Origin: Pseudofrankia saprophytica
Lineage (GTDB): Bacteria; Actinomycetota; Actinomycetes; Frankiales; Frankiaceae
Assembly: GCF_000235425.2 (NCBI RefSeq)
Contig: NZ_KI912267.1
Coordinates: 964,163-997,515, forward strand
Direction: 5' to 3'
Length of the DNA: 33,353 bases
The notes under the pieces are model-generated. The model had not been told where the DNA came from and made no database searches. It saw only the letters and a list, made by a program, of their open reading frames with translations. Below are positions 7,637 through 14,710 of the stretch, piece by piece (within the stretch, counting starts at the first letter, position 1; each line of letters begins with the position of its first letter). Both the position numbers and the translations under genes were made by a program.

Positions 7637-8374
7637 CTAGCCCGCGGCGCGCAGACGGGCGGCGAGGGCGGCGGACGCGGCGGACGGGTCGGGCGCGCCG
7701 GTGATGGCGCGGACGACGACGGCACGGCGCGCGCCGGTGGCGAGCACCGTGTCGAGGCGTTCCTCGTCGATGCCGCCGATCGCGAACCACGGCTTCGAAC
7801 CGGGTGTGAACGGCGGGGCGGCGGCGACGGCCGCGGCGAGGAGTCGCGGGCCCACCCCGGGGCGGCCCTCCTTCGTCGGCGTCGGCCAGACCGGGCCGAC
7901 GCAGAAGTAGTCGACATCCGGGTCGGCCAGCGCCGCCTCGAGCTGCCGTTCGTCGTGCGTCGACAGGCCAAGGATCACGCCGGGGCCGAGGAGGCGGCGC
8001 GCGACGGCCGGCGGGATGTCGTCCTGGCCGACGTGCAGGATGTCGACGCCGAGCACCGAGGCCAGGTCCGCCCGGTCGTTGCCGCTGACCAGCGCGCCGT
8101 GGCGGCGGCCGGCGGCGAGCATCCGCTCCAGCGCCGCGGCCTCCTCCCGCCACTCCAGCCCCTTCTCCCGGAGCTGGATCAGGTCGACGCCCGGCGCGGC
8201 AACGCCGTCAAAGCCGGTGCCGGTGGCGGGCGGGGCGAGCACGCCGTCGAGGAAGGCGTCGAAGTCAGGCTGGCGGGGGGTGCACAGGTAGAGCCGGGCG
8301 TCCGCGAGCCGCGCCAGCCTCGCCGCGCGGGCCGCCGAGGCGTCCGCGGGCGCCGCCGGGTCGCTGTCAGCCAC
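7637..8374 (-). CDS. thiE: Thiamine-phosphate synthase ThiE
   Basis: ThiE condenses HMP-PP with the thiazole phosphate to give thiamine phosphate in the cytoplasm. Motifs in order are IQLREKG, GVDILHVGQDD (substrate pyrophosphate/Mg site), ILGLSTHD, DYFCVGPVWPTPTKEG and FAIGGI, which together define the TIM-barrel family. I chose the GTG at 8374, which overlaps the thiS stop by eight bases and would couple the two genes, giving 245 residues. In-frame ATGs at 8407 and 8425 would add residues upstream, inside thiS, without conserved sequence. The insertion PPATGTGFDGVAAPG before the first motif is longer than usual. The downstream neighbour is crtYc. Confidence 0.9.
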   Translation of the reverse strand: MADSDPAAPADASAARAARLARLADARLYLCTPRQPDFDAFLDGVLAPPATGTGFDGVAAPGVDLIQLREKGLEWREEAAALERMLAAGRRHGALVSGNDRADLASVLGVDILHVGQDDIPPAVARRLLGPGVILGLSTHDERQLEAALADPDVDYFCVGPVWPTPTKEGRPGVGPRLLAAAVAAAPPFTPGSKPWFAIGGIDEERLDTVLATGARRAVVVRAITGAPDPSAASAALAARLRAAG

Positions 8375-8609
8375 CGGCGACCGCCCGGACGAGCTCGAGC
8401 CGGTCATCAGCGCGCAGCCGCACATCCCGGCGCTGCGCGGCGGTGAGCGCCTCGCCGTTGTACTCGACCACCACCGACCCAGGACGCAGGCCCAGCTCGG
8501 CGATCAGCTCGAGGAGCGGCTGCCCTTCCGGCACCCGCCGCTCCTGGCCGTTCACGATGACGACCACCGCGGCCACAGACGGATCACCCACACTCTGGAC
8601 CCTACGCAT
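8367..8609 (-). CDS. thiS: Sulfur carrier protein ThiS
   Basis: A ubiquitin-fold sulfur carrier ending in the required Gly-Gly (VRAVAGG). The core starts at VVIVNGQERRV and continues with LELIAELGL and VVVEYNGEAL, typical of ThiS. Thiocarboxylated ThiS donates sulfur to ThiG during thiazole synthesis. The frame gives 80 residues from the ATG at 8609. The conserved core begins about 14 residues in, so an internal GTG (codon 7 or 13) may be the true start; a TAGGGT hexamer lies just before codon 7. ThiF, the activating enzyme, is not in the window. The stop overlaps thiE. Confidence 0.85.
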   Translation of the reverse strand: MRRVQSVGDPSVAAVVVIVNGQERRVPEGQPLLELIAELGLRPGSVVVEYNGEALTAAQRRDVRLRADDRLELVRAVAGG

Positions 8610-8657
8610 TCTGGACCCTGGGCGCGGCGCCGCGCGGCCGCCGCCCGCCCGCCGCGG

Positions 8658-8987
8658 TCAGAATCCGAGCGCCTGGGCACGGCGCTTGACCTCCCTGCCA
8701 CGGTTCTCGCGCAGCGCGTCCAGCGGCGTGCCGGGAAGGCTCGGATCCTCGCGCAGCAACCAGTCGATGGCCTCGTCGGGTGTGTAGCCGGCGTCGGCGA
8801 GCACCGTCAGCGTGCCGGACAGGCCCTTCGTGAGCTGGCCGTCCTGGATGAAGCCGGCTGGAACCCGCAGTATGCCGTCCTCCTGGCGGCGAGCGAGGAG
8901 GCTGCCCTCCCGCACGAGCTGACGCACCCGCGTGATCGGGACCCCCATCGCCTCGGCGATGTCAGGCAGCGGCAACCAGTTGTCCAT
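8658..8987 (-). CDS. Rv2175c-family DNA-binding protein
   Basis: 109 residues with an N-terminal winged helix (LPLPDIAEAMGVPITRVRQL, then REGSLLARR) and a C-terminal helical domain ending REVKRRAQALGF, closely matching the ending known from mycobacterial Rv2175c. In M. tuberculosis Rv2175c binds DNA and is phosphorylated by PknL, encoded next to it. Here a PknL-like kinase lies 6.8 kb away at 15782, so the pair has been separated. The ATG at 8987 is preceded by no ribosome site but by a good promoter with its -10 box five bases upstream, indicating a leaderless mRNA. The longer frame up to 9059 is therefore rejected. Confidence 0.85.
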   Translation of the reverse strand: MDNWLPLPDIAEAMGVPITRVRQLVREGSLLARRQEDGILRVPAGFIQDGQLTKGLSGTLTVLADAGYTPDEAIDWLLREDPSLPGTPLDALRENRGREVKRRAQALGF

Positions 8988-8992
8988 GGTCG

Positions 8993-9022
8993 AAAGTAAA
9001 CACGACCGGGAGGTGTCCTCAA
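8993..9022 (-). promoter_or_regulatory. Promoter of the Rv2175c-like gene (leaderless)
   Basis: On the minus strand TTGAGG (9017-9022) and TACTTT (8993-8998) are separated by 18 bases, a good match to the actinobacterial housekeeping sigma pattern. The predicted start of transcription falls at or next to the A of the ATG at 8987. Confidence 0.6.
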
Positions 9023-9062
9023 GACCGGCCTCGCGCCCGTGACCAGTCAGGCAGGACACCGG

Positions 9063-10718
9063 TCAGGCCGGGCCGATCTGGACGCCGCCGCCGCCCGCGG
9101 AGCGAGTGGCGGCCTCGGCGACGGCGACGACCCTGCGGGCGGCCTCCACCCGGTAGGAGGTGAGCGGCCAGCCGGACAGGAGCGCGTCGGTGAGGTCGCG
9201 GTAGAACGGGTGGGCGGGGCCGGCCGGAAGCGGCAGCCGGGTTCTGGTGCCGTCGTGGGAGACCACCGTGAGCGGTCCGGCCGACAGCGGGGTGTACGGG
9301 GCGCCGTCGCCGTTTCGGCCGGCGTGCCGGCCGCCGGCCCGGGACCATGTGTCCGCCGGCGCCGTCTCGGCGGGGGTGCCGGTGGCGAGGGCGGCCATCG
9401 CCGGGTCGTCGCCGAATATCGAACCGGTGGTGCCGAGCACGTGCAGCCGGGCGGTGGGCACCGCGAGCAGGTCGGAGACCGTCACCTGTGCCTCGGCGCC
9501 GCTGGCGAAGCGCAGCAGGACGCGGGCGTGGTCGGCATTGGTGACGTGGTGCCAGACCCGCTTCTGGGCGGTGGCCGTGACCCACTCGACCGGCTCGTCC
9601 ACCAGGTCGAGCACCCAGTCGAGGTGCCCCGCGGCACGGTCGTGAATGAGGCCGCCGCTGGCGCGCTCGTCGTCGCGCCAGCCGCCGGAAGGCCGGTTGT
9701 ACCCGCCGTGGGCGATCTCGACCGACAGGACGTCGCCGATGGCGCCGCTGCGGACGGCCGCGCGCAGGCTCTGGTAGGCCGGGTCCTCGCGACGCTCCGG
9801 GTAGGTCGCGAGCAGCGACGAGCGGGCGGCGGCGAGCAGCGCCAGGTCGTCGGCCTCCTGGGTGGACAGCGCGAACGGGGACGGGATGACGACGTCCTTG
9901 CCGGCCTCCAGCGCTCGGGCGGCCCACTGCGCGCGGGTGTTGTTCGGGGTGCCGATGATGACGAGGCGGACGTCCGCGTCGGCGATCAGGCCGTCGGGCT
10001 CGTCGTAGGAGCGTGCCTGACCCTCGCCGGACCGGGCGCCGGCGGCGCGGCCGGTGCCGCTGACCGCGACCAGGTTCAGGCCCTCGGTGGCCTCGACGGC
10101 CGACTGGTGGTGGGCCCCCGGCATGCCCGGGGCGCCGAGCAGGCCTACGCCGACGGGCTCGGCGTCGTGGACGCCGAGGGTGTGGCGCAGCCAGCGGCCG
10201 ACCAGCCGGTGGTAGGCGGGATCGGCGAGCGTGCTCGCGGTGGAGCCGAGGGTGAACATGCCCAGGCCGGTGGACGGCCGCCAGGTGCAGACCGGGTACT
10301 CGGTCAGGCTGTGCTGGACGACCAGCAGCCGTTCGACGTCGTCGGCGATCTTGTCGGGGACGACCCAGCTGTCGACCGGTCGGAAGTCGCCCATCCGGGC
10401 GGCGACCTGCGCGCCGTTCGGGCCGACCGTCACCCGCAGCTCGTGCGCGGGCGTCGTGTGGCCGGGAATCAGCCCGGAGGCCTCGACCAGCGGGCTGTCG
10501 GACGGCAGCGCGCGCACGGTGGGTCCCGCGAGCAGCACCGGCACCGACTGCCGCGCACGGTCGAGAAGCTCCTGCTCGACGGAGTCCAGCGGCCGGTCGA
10601 TGAGGACCAGTAGGGCGTCGGCGGAGCGGGCTGAGGTAGGCCCGAGCCCGGCGGCCCGGAGGTGGTCACCGAGGGCGCTCACCCCAGGCAGGTTGGAGAC
10701 CAGGTGAATGCGCGGCAC
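9063..10718 (-). CDS. ThuA-like / Gfo-Idh-MocA oxidoreductase fusion with altered active site
   Basis: 551 residues in two parts. Residues 1-183 resemble the ThuA (trehalose utilisation, glutamine-amidotransferase-like) fold, most clearly at its end (PVCTWRPSTGLGMFTLGST, then HRLVGRWLRHTL). Residues 186-540 are a Gfo/Idh/MocA oxidoreductase: Rossmann start VGVGLLGAPGMPG, a C-terminal alpha/beta domain with SGGLIHDRAAGHLDWVLDL. The family's usual Glu-Lys-Pro motif after the fifth strand reads PSP at 279-281, so the catalytic lysine is missing, although the later His365 is kept. It may be a non-catalytic or re-purposed sugar-binding oxidoreductase. It starts with GTG, preceded on its strand by TAGAGT (10727-10732) eight bases upstream. 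The gene stands alone on its strand. Confidence 0.75.
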   Translation of the reverse strand: MPRIHLVSNLPGVSALGDHLRAAGLGPTSARSADALLVLIDRPLDSVEQELLDRARQSVPVLLAGPTVRALPSDSPLVEASGLIPGHTTPAHELRVTVGPNGAQVAARMGDFRPVDSWVVPDKIADDVERLLVVQHSLTEYPVCTWRPSTGLGMFTLGSTASTLADPAYHRLVGRWLRHTLGVHDAEPVGVGLLGAPGMPGAHHQSAVEATEGLNLVAVSGTGRAAGARSGEGQARSYDEPDGLIADADVRLVIIGTPNNTRAQWAARALEAGKDVVIPSPFALSTQEADDLALLAAARSSLLATYPERREDPAYQSLRAAVRSGAIGDVLSVEIAHGGYNRPSGGWRDDERASGGLIHDRAAGHLDWVLDLVDEPVEWVTATAQKRVWHHVTNADHARVLLRFASGAEAQVTVSDLLAVPTARLHVLGTTGSIFGDDPAMAALATGTPAETAPADTWSRAGGRHAGRNGDGAPYTPLSAGPLTVVSHDGTRTRLPLPAGPAHPFYRDLTDALLSGWPLTSYRVEAARRVVAVAEAATRSAGGGGVQIGPA

Positions 10719-10726
10719 AGCGCCAG

Positions 10727-10732
10727 ACTCTA
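10727..10732 (-). promoter_or_regulatory. Possible -10 box of the ThuA/Gfo fusion gene
   Basis: TAGAGT on the minus strand lies eight bases before the GTG start at 10718, where no Shine-Dalgarno sequence is seen. This spacing would give a nearly leaderless transcript. No convincing -35 box accompanies it. Confidence 0.3.
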
Positions 10733-11029
10733 GTGACAGGACCCCATCCGCCCGCCAACGGGTGCTATACGTCCGATCGACCCGAACGTCCAGCTAGCCG
10801 CCCCGCCCCACGCTCCTGACGACGGGCACCGGCGAGCCCACGACCAGCGACAAGCCGCCGCGGCCACCACGTAGTGTGACATCGGCCGGTCACAGGGCGG
10901 CGCAGCCGGCGCCCCGCCCCGGCGGGCCCGGACCGCGCCGCCGGCGCGCGGCATGAGATCTGGTCATGAAGCACGCCTTGTCTGGCGGCCCGAAACCGTG
11001 TGGGAGGCCGTCCCGCGCCCACGTGCGCC
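10733..11029. other. Intergenic stretch, no gene seen
   Basis: About 300 GC-rich bases between the tandem repeats after the flavoprotein gene and the start of the fusion gene. Short overlapping open frames on both strands show no family pattern. I see no riboswitch or RNA gene; upstream regulatory sequence for the fusion gene is expected at the left end. Confidence 0.4.
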
Positions 11030-11141
11030 TCAGGTCGGCCACGAAGGACGGCCTCGGTCGGTCACCAGGGACGGCCGGGTCCGTCACCAGGGACGGCCGG
11101 TCGGTCACCAGGGACGGCCTCAGTCAGCCACGAAGGACTTC
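11030..11141. repeat. Five tandem 21-24-base repeats spanning the end of the flavoprotein gene
   Basis: Units at 11030-11053, 11054-11076, 11077-11098, 11099-11119 and 11120-11141 share the plus-strand core TCGGTCACCAGGGACGGCC, with variant TCGGCCACGAAGGACGGCC. The last unit is the end of the coding sequence (residues SFVAD and the stop). The outermost unit has nearly the same SFVAD-coding sequence, so the gene's 3' end appears to have been multiplied downstream of the stop. There are no spacers, so it is not a CRISPR array. Confidence 0.75.
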
Positions 11142-12373
11142 AGGGGGACGGCCGGGTCGGCGAACTGGGCCTGGTCGGGGCGGGCCGCGGCGGCGAGCAG
11201 GCGGCGGCCGGCGACCATGTCGATCGGGCGCGCCACCGTCACCAGCGCGGTGAGCGTGCCGTCCGGGGCGAACCAGCCGGCCGTCCAGCCGGGTGCCTTC
11301 TTGGCGTCCGGCTCCCGGCGCGCGGTCGGGTCGCCGCGGAACACCAGATGGGCGTCGTCCGCCGGCAGGCCGGCGAACTGCACCATCCGGCCGAACTGCT
11401 CCGACCAGAAGTACGGCACCGGGTTGTAGACGGGCAGGTCGGCGACGGCCTGGCCGGCGGCGAGGCCGAGCAGGGTGCTGGCCGCGACGGCGGGCGCGCC
11501 CTGGGCGCTGTCCCAGTGCTCGACGTGCATCCGCTTGCCGTAGCGCAGCGACCACCAGGCCGCGCAGTCGCCGACGGCGACCACCGGCGCGGCGCCCGCC
11601 GCGCCGGCGACGTCGGGGGCCCAGGTGGCCAGCAGGTGCTCGTCGCTGACGATCCCGCGCTCGAGGGCCAGCGCCCCGCCGAGCCAGCCGACGTCCGGGC
11701 GCACGCCGACGCCGACGACGATCTCGTCGGCCGGGATGAACTCGCCGCCCACGAGCAGCAGCCCGTCCTCGCCGATCTTGTCGACCATGGCGTCGACGCG
11801 CAGGGTGACACCGGCTTCCTCGTACCAGTGGACGGCGTGCCCGCCAACCTCGGCGCCCAGCGGCGCGAGCGGGAAGCCGCCACCTTCGACGACGGTCACC
11901 TCGGCGCCCTGCTTGGCGGCGACGGTCGCGACCTCGGCGCCGATCCAGCCGGCACCGACGATGACGAGCCGCAGCCCCGGACGCAGCGCCTCGCGCAGCG
12001 CGAGCGAGTCGTCGATGGTGCGCAGCACCCGCTGGCCGGGCGCGCCGGGCAGCCGGATCGGCGCCGAGCCGCTGGCGATCACCAGGCCGTCGTACTCGAC
12101 GGGGCCCGCGTCGGTGTGGACCACGCCGGGTTCCAGGCCGGTCGCCTGCCGGCCGAGCAGCAGCTCGACGCTGTCCAGGTCGTGCAGCCCGTAGGGCAGG
12201 TGGGTGCTGTCGGTGCGGCCGGTCAGCACTGCCTTCGACAGTGGCGGACGGTCGTAGGGCGGGTGCTCCTCAGCCCCGATCAGCGTGATCCGGCCGGTGT
12301 ACCCCTGCTCGCGCAGCTCGACGACGGTCCGGCCGCCAGCCAGCCCGGCGCCCACCACCACAACGTGTTCCAT
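11120..12373 (-). CDS. FAD/NAD(P)-dependent ferredoxin-reductase-type oxidoreductase
   Basis: 417 residues, the size of the BphA4/putidaredoxin-reductase group. An N-terminal FAD-binding motif VVVGAGLAGGRTV, the conserved HPPYDRPPLSK segment, a second Rossmann motif VIVGAGWIGAEVA for NAD(P)H, the FAD-contacting stretch VVAVGDCA, and a C-terminal reductase domain starting near VEHWDSAQ are all seen. Such enzymes pass electrons from NAD(P)H to a [2Fe-2S] ferredoxin or rubredoxin serving an oxygenase. No ferredoxin or oxygenase gene is adjacent, so the partner is unknown. It lies between the two thiamine blocks, but it is not ThiO: sequence and length fit ferredoxin reductases. The ATG at 12373 starts the FAD motif directly. 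The gene ends inside a tandem repeat. Confidence 0.88.
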   Translation of the reverse strand: MEHVVVVGAGLAGGRTVVELREQGYTGRITLIGAEEHPPYDRPPLSKAVLTGRTDSTHLPYGLHDLDSVELLLGRQATGLEPGVVHTDAGPVEYDGLVIASGSAPIRLPGAPGQRVLRTIDDSLALREALRPGLRLVIVGAGWIGAEVATVAAKQGAEVTVVEGGGFPLAPLGAEVGGHAVHWYEEAGVTLRVDAMVDKIGEDGLLLVGGEFIPADEIVVGVGVRPDVGWLGGALALERGIVSDEHLLATWAPDVAGAAGAAPVVAVGDCAAWWSLRYGKRMHVEHWDSAQGAPAVAASTLLGLAAGQAVADLPVYNPVPYFWSEQFGRMVQFAGLPADDAHLVFRGDPTARREPDAKKAPGWTAGWFAPDGTLTALVTVARPIDMVAGRRLLAAAARPDQAQFADPAVPLKSFVAD

Positions 12374-12472
12374 GGCCGCAGGCTACCTGCGCACCACGCC
12401 AGGAAGCCCCCGTGAGATTCGCCAGATCACAACCGGCGGCGTCCACGCGCCGTCATGTGGTGACCTTGCTGG

Positions 12473-13615
12473 TCAGGTTGCGACCAGCGGGAAGGCGTCC
12501 TTCCAGACCGGGTCGTAGCCGGCCTCGACGAGCATGGCCGCGACGGCGTCCGGGGGGCGCTCGTCGCTGATCGAGAACTGTTCCTGCGCGCTGCCGGGTG
12601 TCCCGTAGCCGCCCGGCTCGGTGGACGAGCCCGCGCTCATCGTGGTCACCGCGATGCGGACCAGGCCGTCGCGCATCGCCGCGGGCTCGCGGGTGGACAG
12701 CGACAGGTCCAGGTCGGGCTCGTAGAGCCGCAGCGCGGCGTGCGCCTGGACGAACTCGGCGTCGCCGACGACGACCACCGGCGGGAAGCCGGCCGCGTTC
12801 GGCCGGATCCGCGGCAGCGCCGCGGTGATCTCCGTGCGCCAGAACCGGCGGGACAGGAACGACGCGTGCGCGGCGAGCGCGAGCACGTCCGCTCGCCAGT
12901 CGACGGCGAGGCCGAGCAGCACGCCGAGGCCGAGGCGACGCACGCCGGCGGCGCCGGCCCGCTCGAACGAGGACAACCGGCGGTCGAAGTCGCGCTTCCA
13001 CCCGGCGACGTGCACCTCGCGGTACCGGGTCCGGTCGTAGGTCTCCTGATAGTGGACCGCCCCGACCAGCCCGCCGGCGACGAGCCGGGCGTAGGTGTCG
13101 TCCGACCAGGTCTGGGTCTCGATCGAGATCGCTGGAAACAGCGGGGAGAGCCGCTCGACGACGGCGACGAGGTAGTCGGCGGACACCTCCGTCCGGTGCT
13201 CGCCGGAGACCAGCAGCAGGTGGCGGAAGCCGCGCTCGGCCAGCAGCCGCGCCTCGGCCTCGGTCTCGTCGAGGGACAGCGTCCGGCGCACGACCGGCAG
13301 CCCCTTGGAGAAGCCGCAGTACGTGCACGACGACAGGCAGGCGTTCGAGACGTACAGCGGGGCGAACAGCCGCACGGCGCGTCCGAAGCGGCGCAGCGTC
13401 GTCTCGCGGGCGGCGCGGGCCAGCTCCTCGATCCGGCCGGTCGCGGCCGGGGAGAGCAGGACGGCGAGGTCGGCGAGCCCGAGCCGGCCGCCGGCGCGCG
13501 CGGTCGCGAGCACGGCGGTCACCGCGGCGTCGTCGGCGCGCAGCCCGGCGGCGGCGATCCCCGGCGGGTCGAGACCGGCGAGGACCTTCGCGAACTCCCC
13601 CGGCGGGGCGCTCAC
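12473..13615 (-). CDS. thiH: 2-iminoacetate synthase ThiH (radical SAM)
   Basis: 380 residues with the radical SAM cysteines C93, C97 and C100 in [11 protein letters not shown], preceded by [11 protein letters not shown], and later [22 protein letters not shown] and the C-terminal [13 protein letters not shown] region typical of ThiH. It cleaves tyrosine with S-adenosylmethionine and a [4Fe-4S] cluster to give dehydroglycine for ThiG, releasing p-cresol. The GTG start overlaps the thiG stop by four bases, so the two are coupled and share the TPP riboswitch. Many actinomycetes use the oxygen-dependent glycine oxidase ThiO for this step, so ThiH is of note here. I see no missing key residue. 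Confidence 0.9.
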   Translation of the reverse strand: MSAPPGEFAKVLAGLDPPGIAAAGLRADDAAVTAVLATARAGGRLGLADLAVLLSPAATGRIEELARAARETTLRRFGRAVRLFAPLYVSNACLSSCTYCGFSKGLPVVRRTLSLDETEAEARLLAERGFRHLLLVSGEHRTEVSADYLVAVVERLSPLFPAISIETQTWSDDTYARLVAGGLVGAVHYQETYDRTRYREVHVAGWKRDFDRRLSSFERAGAAGVRRLGLGVLLGLAVDWRADVLALAAHASFLSRRFWRTEITAALPRIRPNAAGFPPVVVVGDAEFVQAHAALRLYEPDLDLSLSTREPAAMRDGLVRIAVTTMSAGSSTEPGGYGTPGSAQEQFSISDERPPDAVAAMLVEAGYDPVWKDAFPLVAT

Positions 13616-14454
13616 GGGGCGAGGGTCCCGGGCTGGGCGCCGAGGAAGCCGGTCAGCGGAGAGGACGCCTCGGCCCTCGTCGACGCGCTGACGGCGCCGC
13701 GGCCGGCGAGGTAGCCGAGCCGGCCGGCGACGGTCGCGAGGGCGAACGCGCGCGCCATCGTCACCGGGTTGCTCGCGACCGCGATCGCGGTGTTGACGAG
13801 GACGGCGGACGCGCCGATCTCCATCGCCTCCGCGGCGTCGGAGGGAACGCCCAGGCCGGCGTCGACGACGACCGGCACGCCGGCCGCCTCGATGATCACC
13901 TCGAGGGCGTCGCGGGTGCGCAGGCCGCGGTTGGAGCCGATCCAGCTGCCGAGCGGCATGACCGTCGCGCAGCCCGCCTCCTCGAGCCGGCGGGCGAGCA
14001 CCGGGTCGGCCGGGCAGTACGGCAGCACGGTGAACCCGTCGGCGATCAGCAGTTCGGCGGCGCGCAGCGTCTCCACCGGGTCCGGCGCGAGCGTGCGCGG
14101 GTCGGGAGTGACCTCCAGCTTGACGAGCGGGCTGCCCGTCGAGGCCCGGCCGAGCCGGGCGAGCCGGTGCGCCTCCTCGGCGTTGACGGCGCCGGAGGTG
14201 TTCGGCAGCAGGGTCACCCCCGGTGGGACGAAGTCGAGCACGTCGCCCTCGCCGGCCCGGTCAAGGTCCACCCGGCGCAGCGCGACCGTCACGATCTCGG
14301 CTCCGCTGGCGACGAGGCTGTCGCGCATCAGGGCGTGACTGCCGAACTTCCCCGTGCCCACCATGAGCCGGCTGGTGAACGCCCATCCGCCGATCCGCAG
14401 CGGCTCGTCCTCGAGCTCGGTGAGCCCGGCCGACGCCGTTCCAGGTGCTGCCAT
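13612..14454 (-). CDS. thiG: Thiazole synthase ThiG
   Basis: 280 residues with the ThiG TIM-barrel motifs: [41 protein letters not shown] with the Schiff-base lysine, [14 protein letters not shown] (usually GSPIGS, so Trp replaces Pro), [19 protein letters not shown] and [13 protein letters not shown]. ThiG builds the thiazole phosphate from deoxyxylulose phosphate, dehydroglycine from ThiH and sulfur from ThiS. I chose the ATG at 14454; a GTG directly before it at 14457 is also possible. GGAGGG lies at good spacing and belongs to the 3' end of the TPP riboswitch. A C-terminal extension after the usual end ([15 protein letters not shown]) is common in actinomycetes. Confidence 0.93.
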   Translation of the reverse strand: MAAPGTASAGLTELEDEPLRIGGWAFTSRLMVGTGKFGSHALMRDSLVASGAEIVTVALRRVDLDRAGEGDVLDFVPPGVTLLPNTSGAVNAEEAHRLARLGRASTGSPLVKLEVTPDPRTLAPDPVETLRAAELLIADGFTVLPYCPADPVLARRLEEAGCATVMPLGSWIGSNRGLRTRDALEVIIEAAGVPVVVDAGLGVPSDAAEAMEIGASAVLVNTAIAVASNPVTMARAFALATVAGRLGYLAGRGAVSASTRAEASSPLTGFLGAQPGTLAP

Positions 14455-14460
14455 CACCTT

Positions 14461-14558
14461 TCCCTCCCCACGCGCGCATGATCGCGATCGGGTCGACGGG
14501 TCGCCGACGGCTGCTGGTCGGCCTCTCAGCCCGCCTCACGCGGGCTCCCCGGGTCCGC
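14461..14558 (-). ncRNA. TPP riboswitch (THI box) controlling thiGH
   Basis: On the minus strand the core elements occur in the right order: GGGGAGCCCG at 14550-14541, the arm CGGGCTGAGAGG ending at 14522 with the invariant CTGAGAG (14529-14523), a helix GGCCGAC/GTCGGCG, then GACCCGTCGACCCGATC followed by GATCATGCGCGCG and GGGGAGGGA at 14469-14461. These match the THI-box consensus (CUGAGA ... ACCC..GAACCUGAUC ... GCGNAGGGA). The terminal GGGAGGG is also the thiG Shine-Dalgarno sequence, so ligand-stabilised folding could block translation directly. Confidence 0.9.
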
Positions 14559-14710
14559 CCGGATTGTATGCCCCGCGTTCGCCCGAACGCGGCTAGCGGG
14601 CGAGGCAGCGGTACCACGCGGACCTCGCACCCCAGACAGGGATGATCTTGCTGTTGTGCGCATGGTCCGTCACTGTCGGTCCTTGCCGACCGACGCCGGA
14701 GGAAGCCCGG

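Noticed and set aside
11030-11141. CRISPR array
   Set aside because: Units of 21-24 bases follow each other directly with no unique spacers, and one unit is coding sequence; there are no cas genes.
11120-12373. Assignment of the flavoprotein as ThiO (glycine oxidase)
   Set aside because: It has two Rossmann motifs and a ferredoxin-reductase C-terminal domain, and ThiH is already present for the same step.
9039-13714. Long plus-strand open frames opposite the fusion oxidoreductase, flavoprotein and thiH genes
   Set aside because: They mirror strong minus-strand genes with clear motifs. Their products are Gly/Arg/Val repeats without domains.
14559-14710. c-di-AMP (ydaO-type) riboswitch before the LysM transglycosylase
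   Set aside because: Such switches often precede wall-hydrolase genes, but the required conserved blocks are absent and the space is shared with the TPP riboswitch region.
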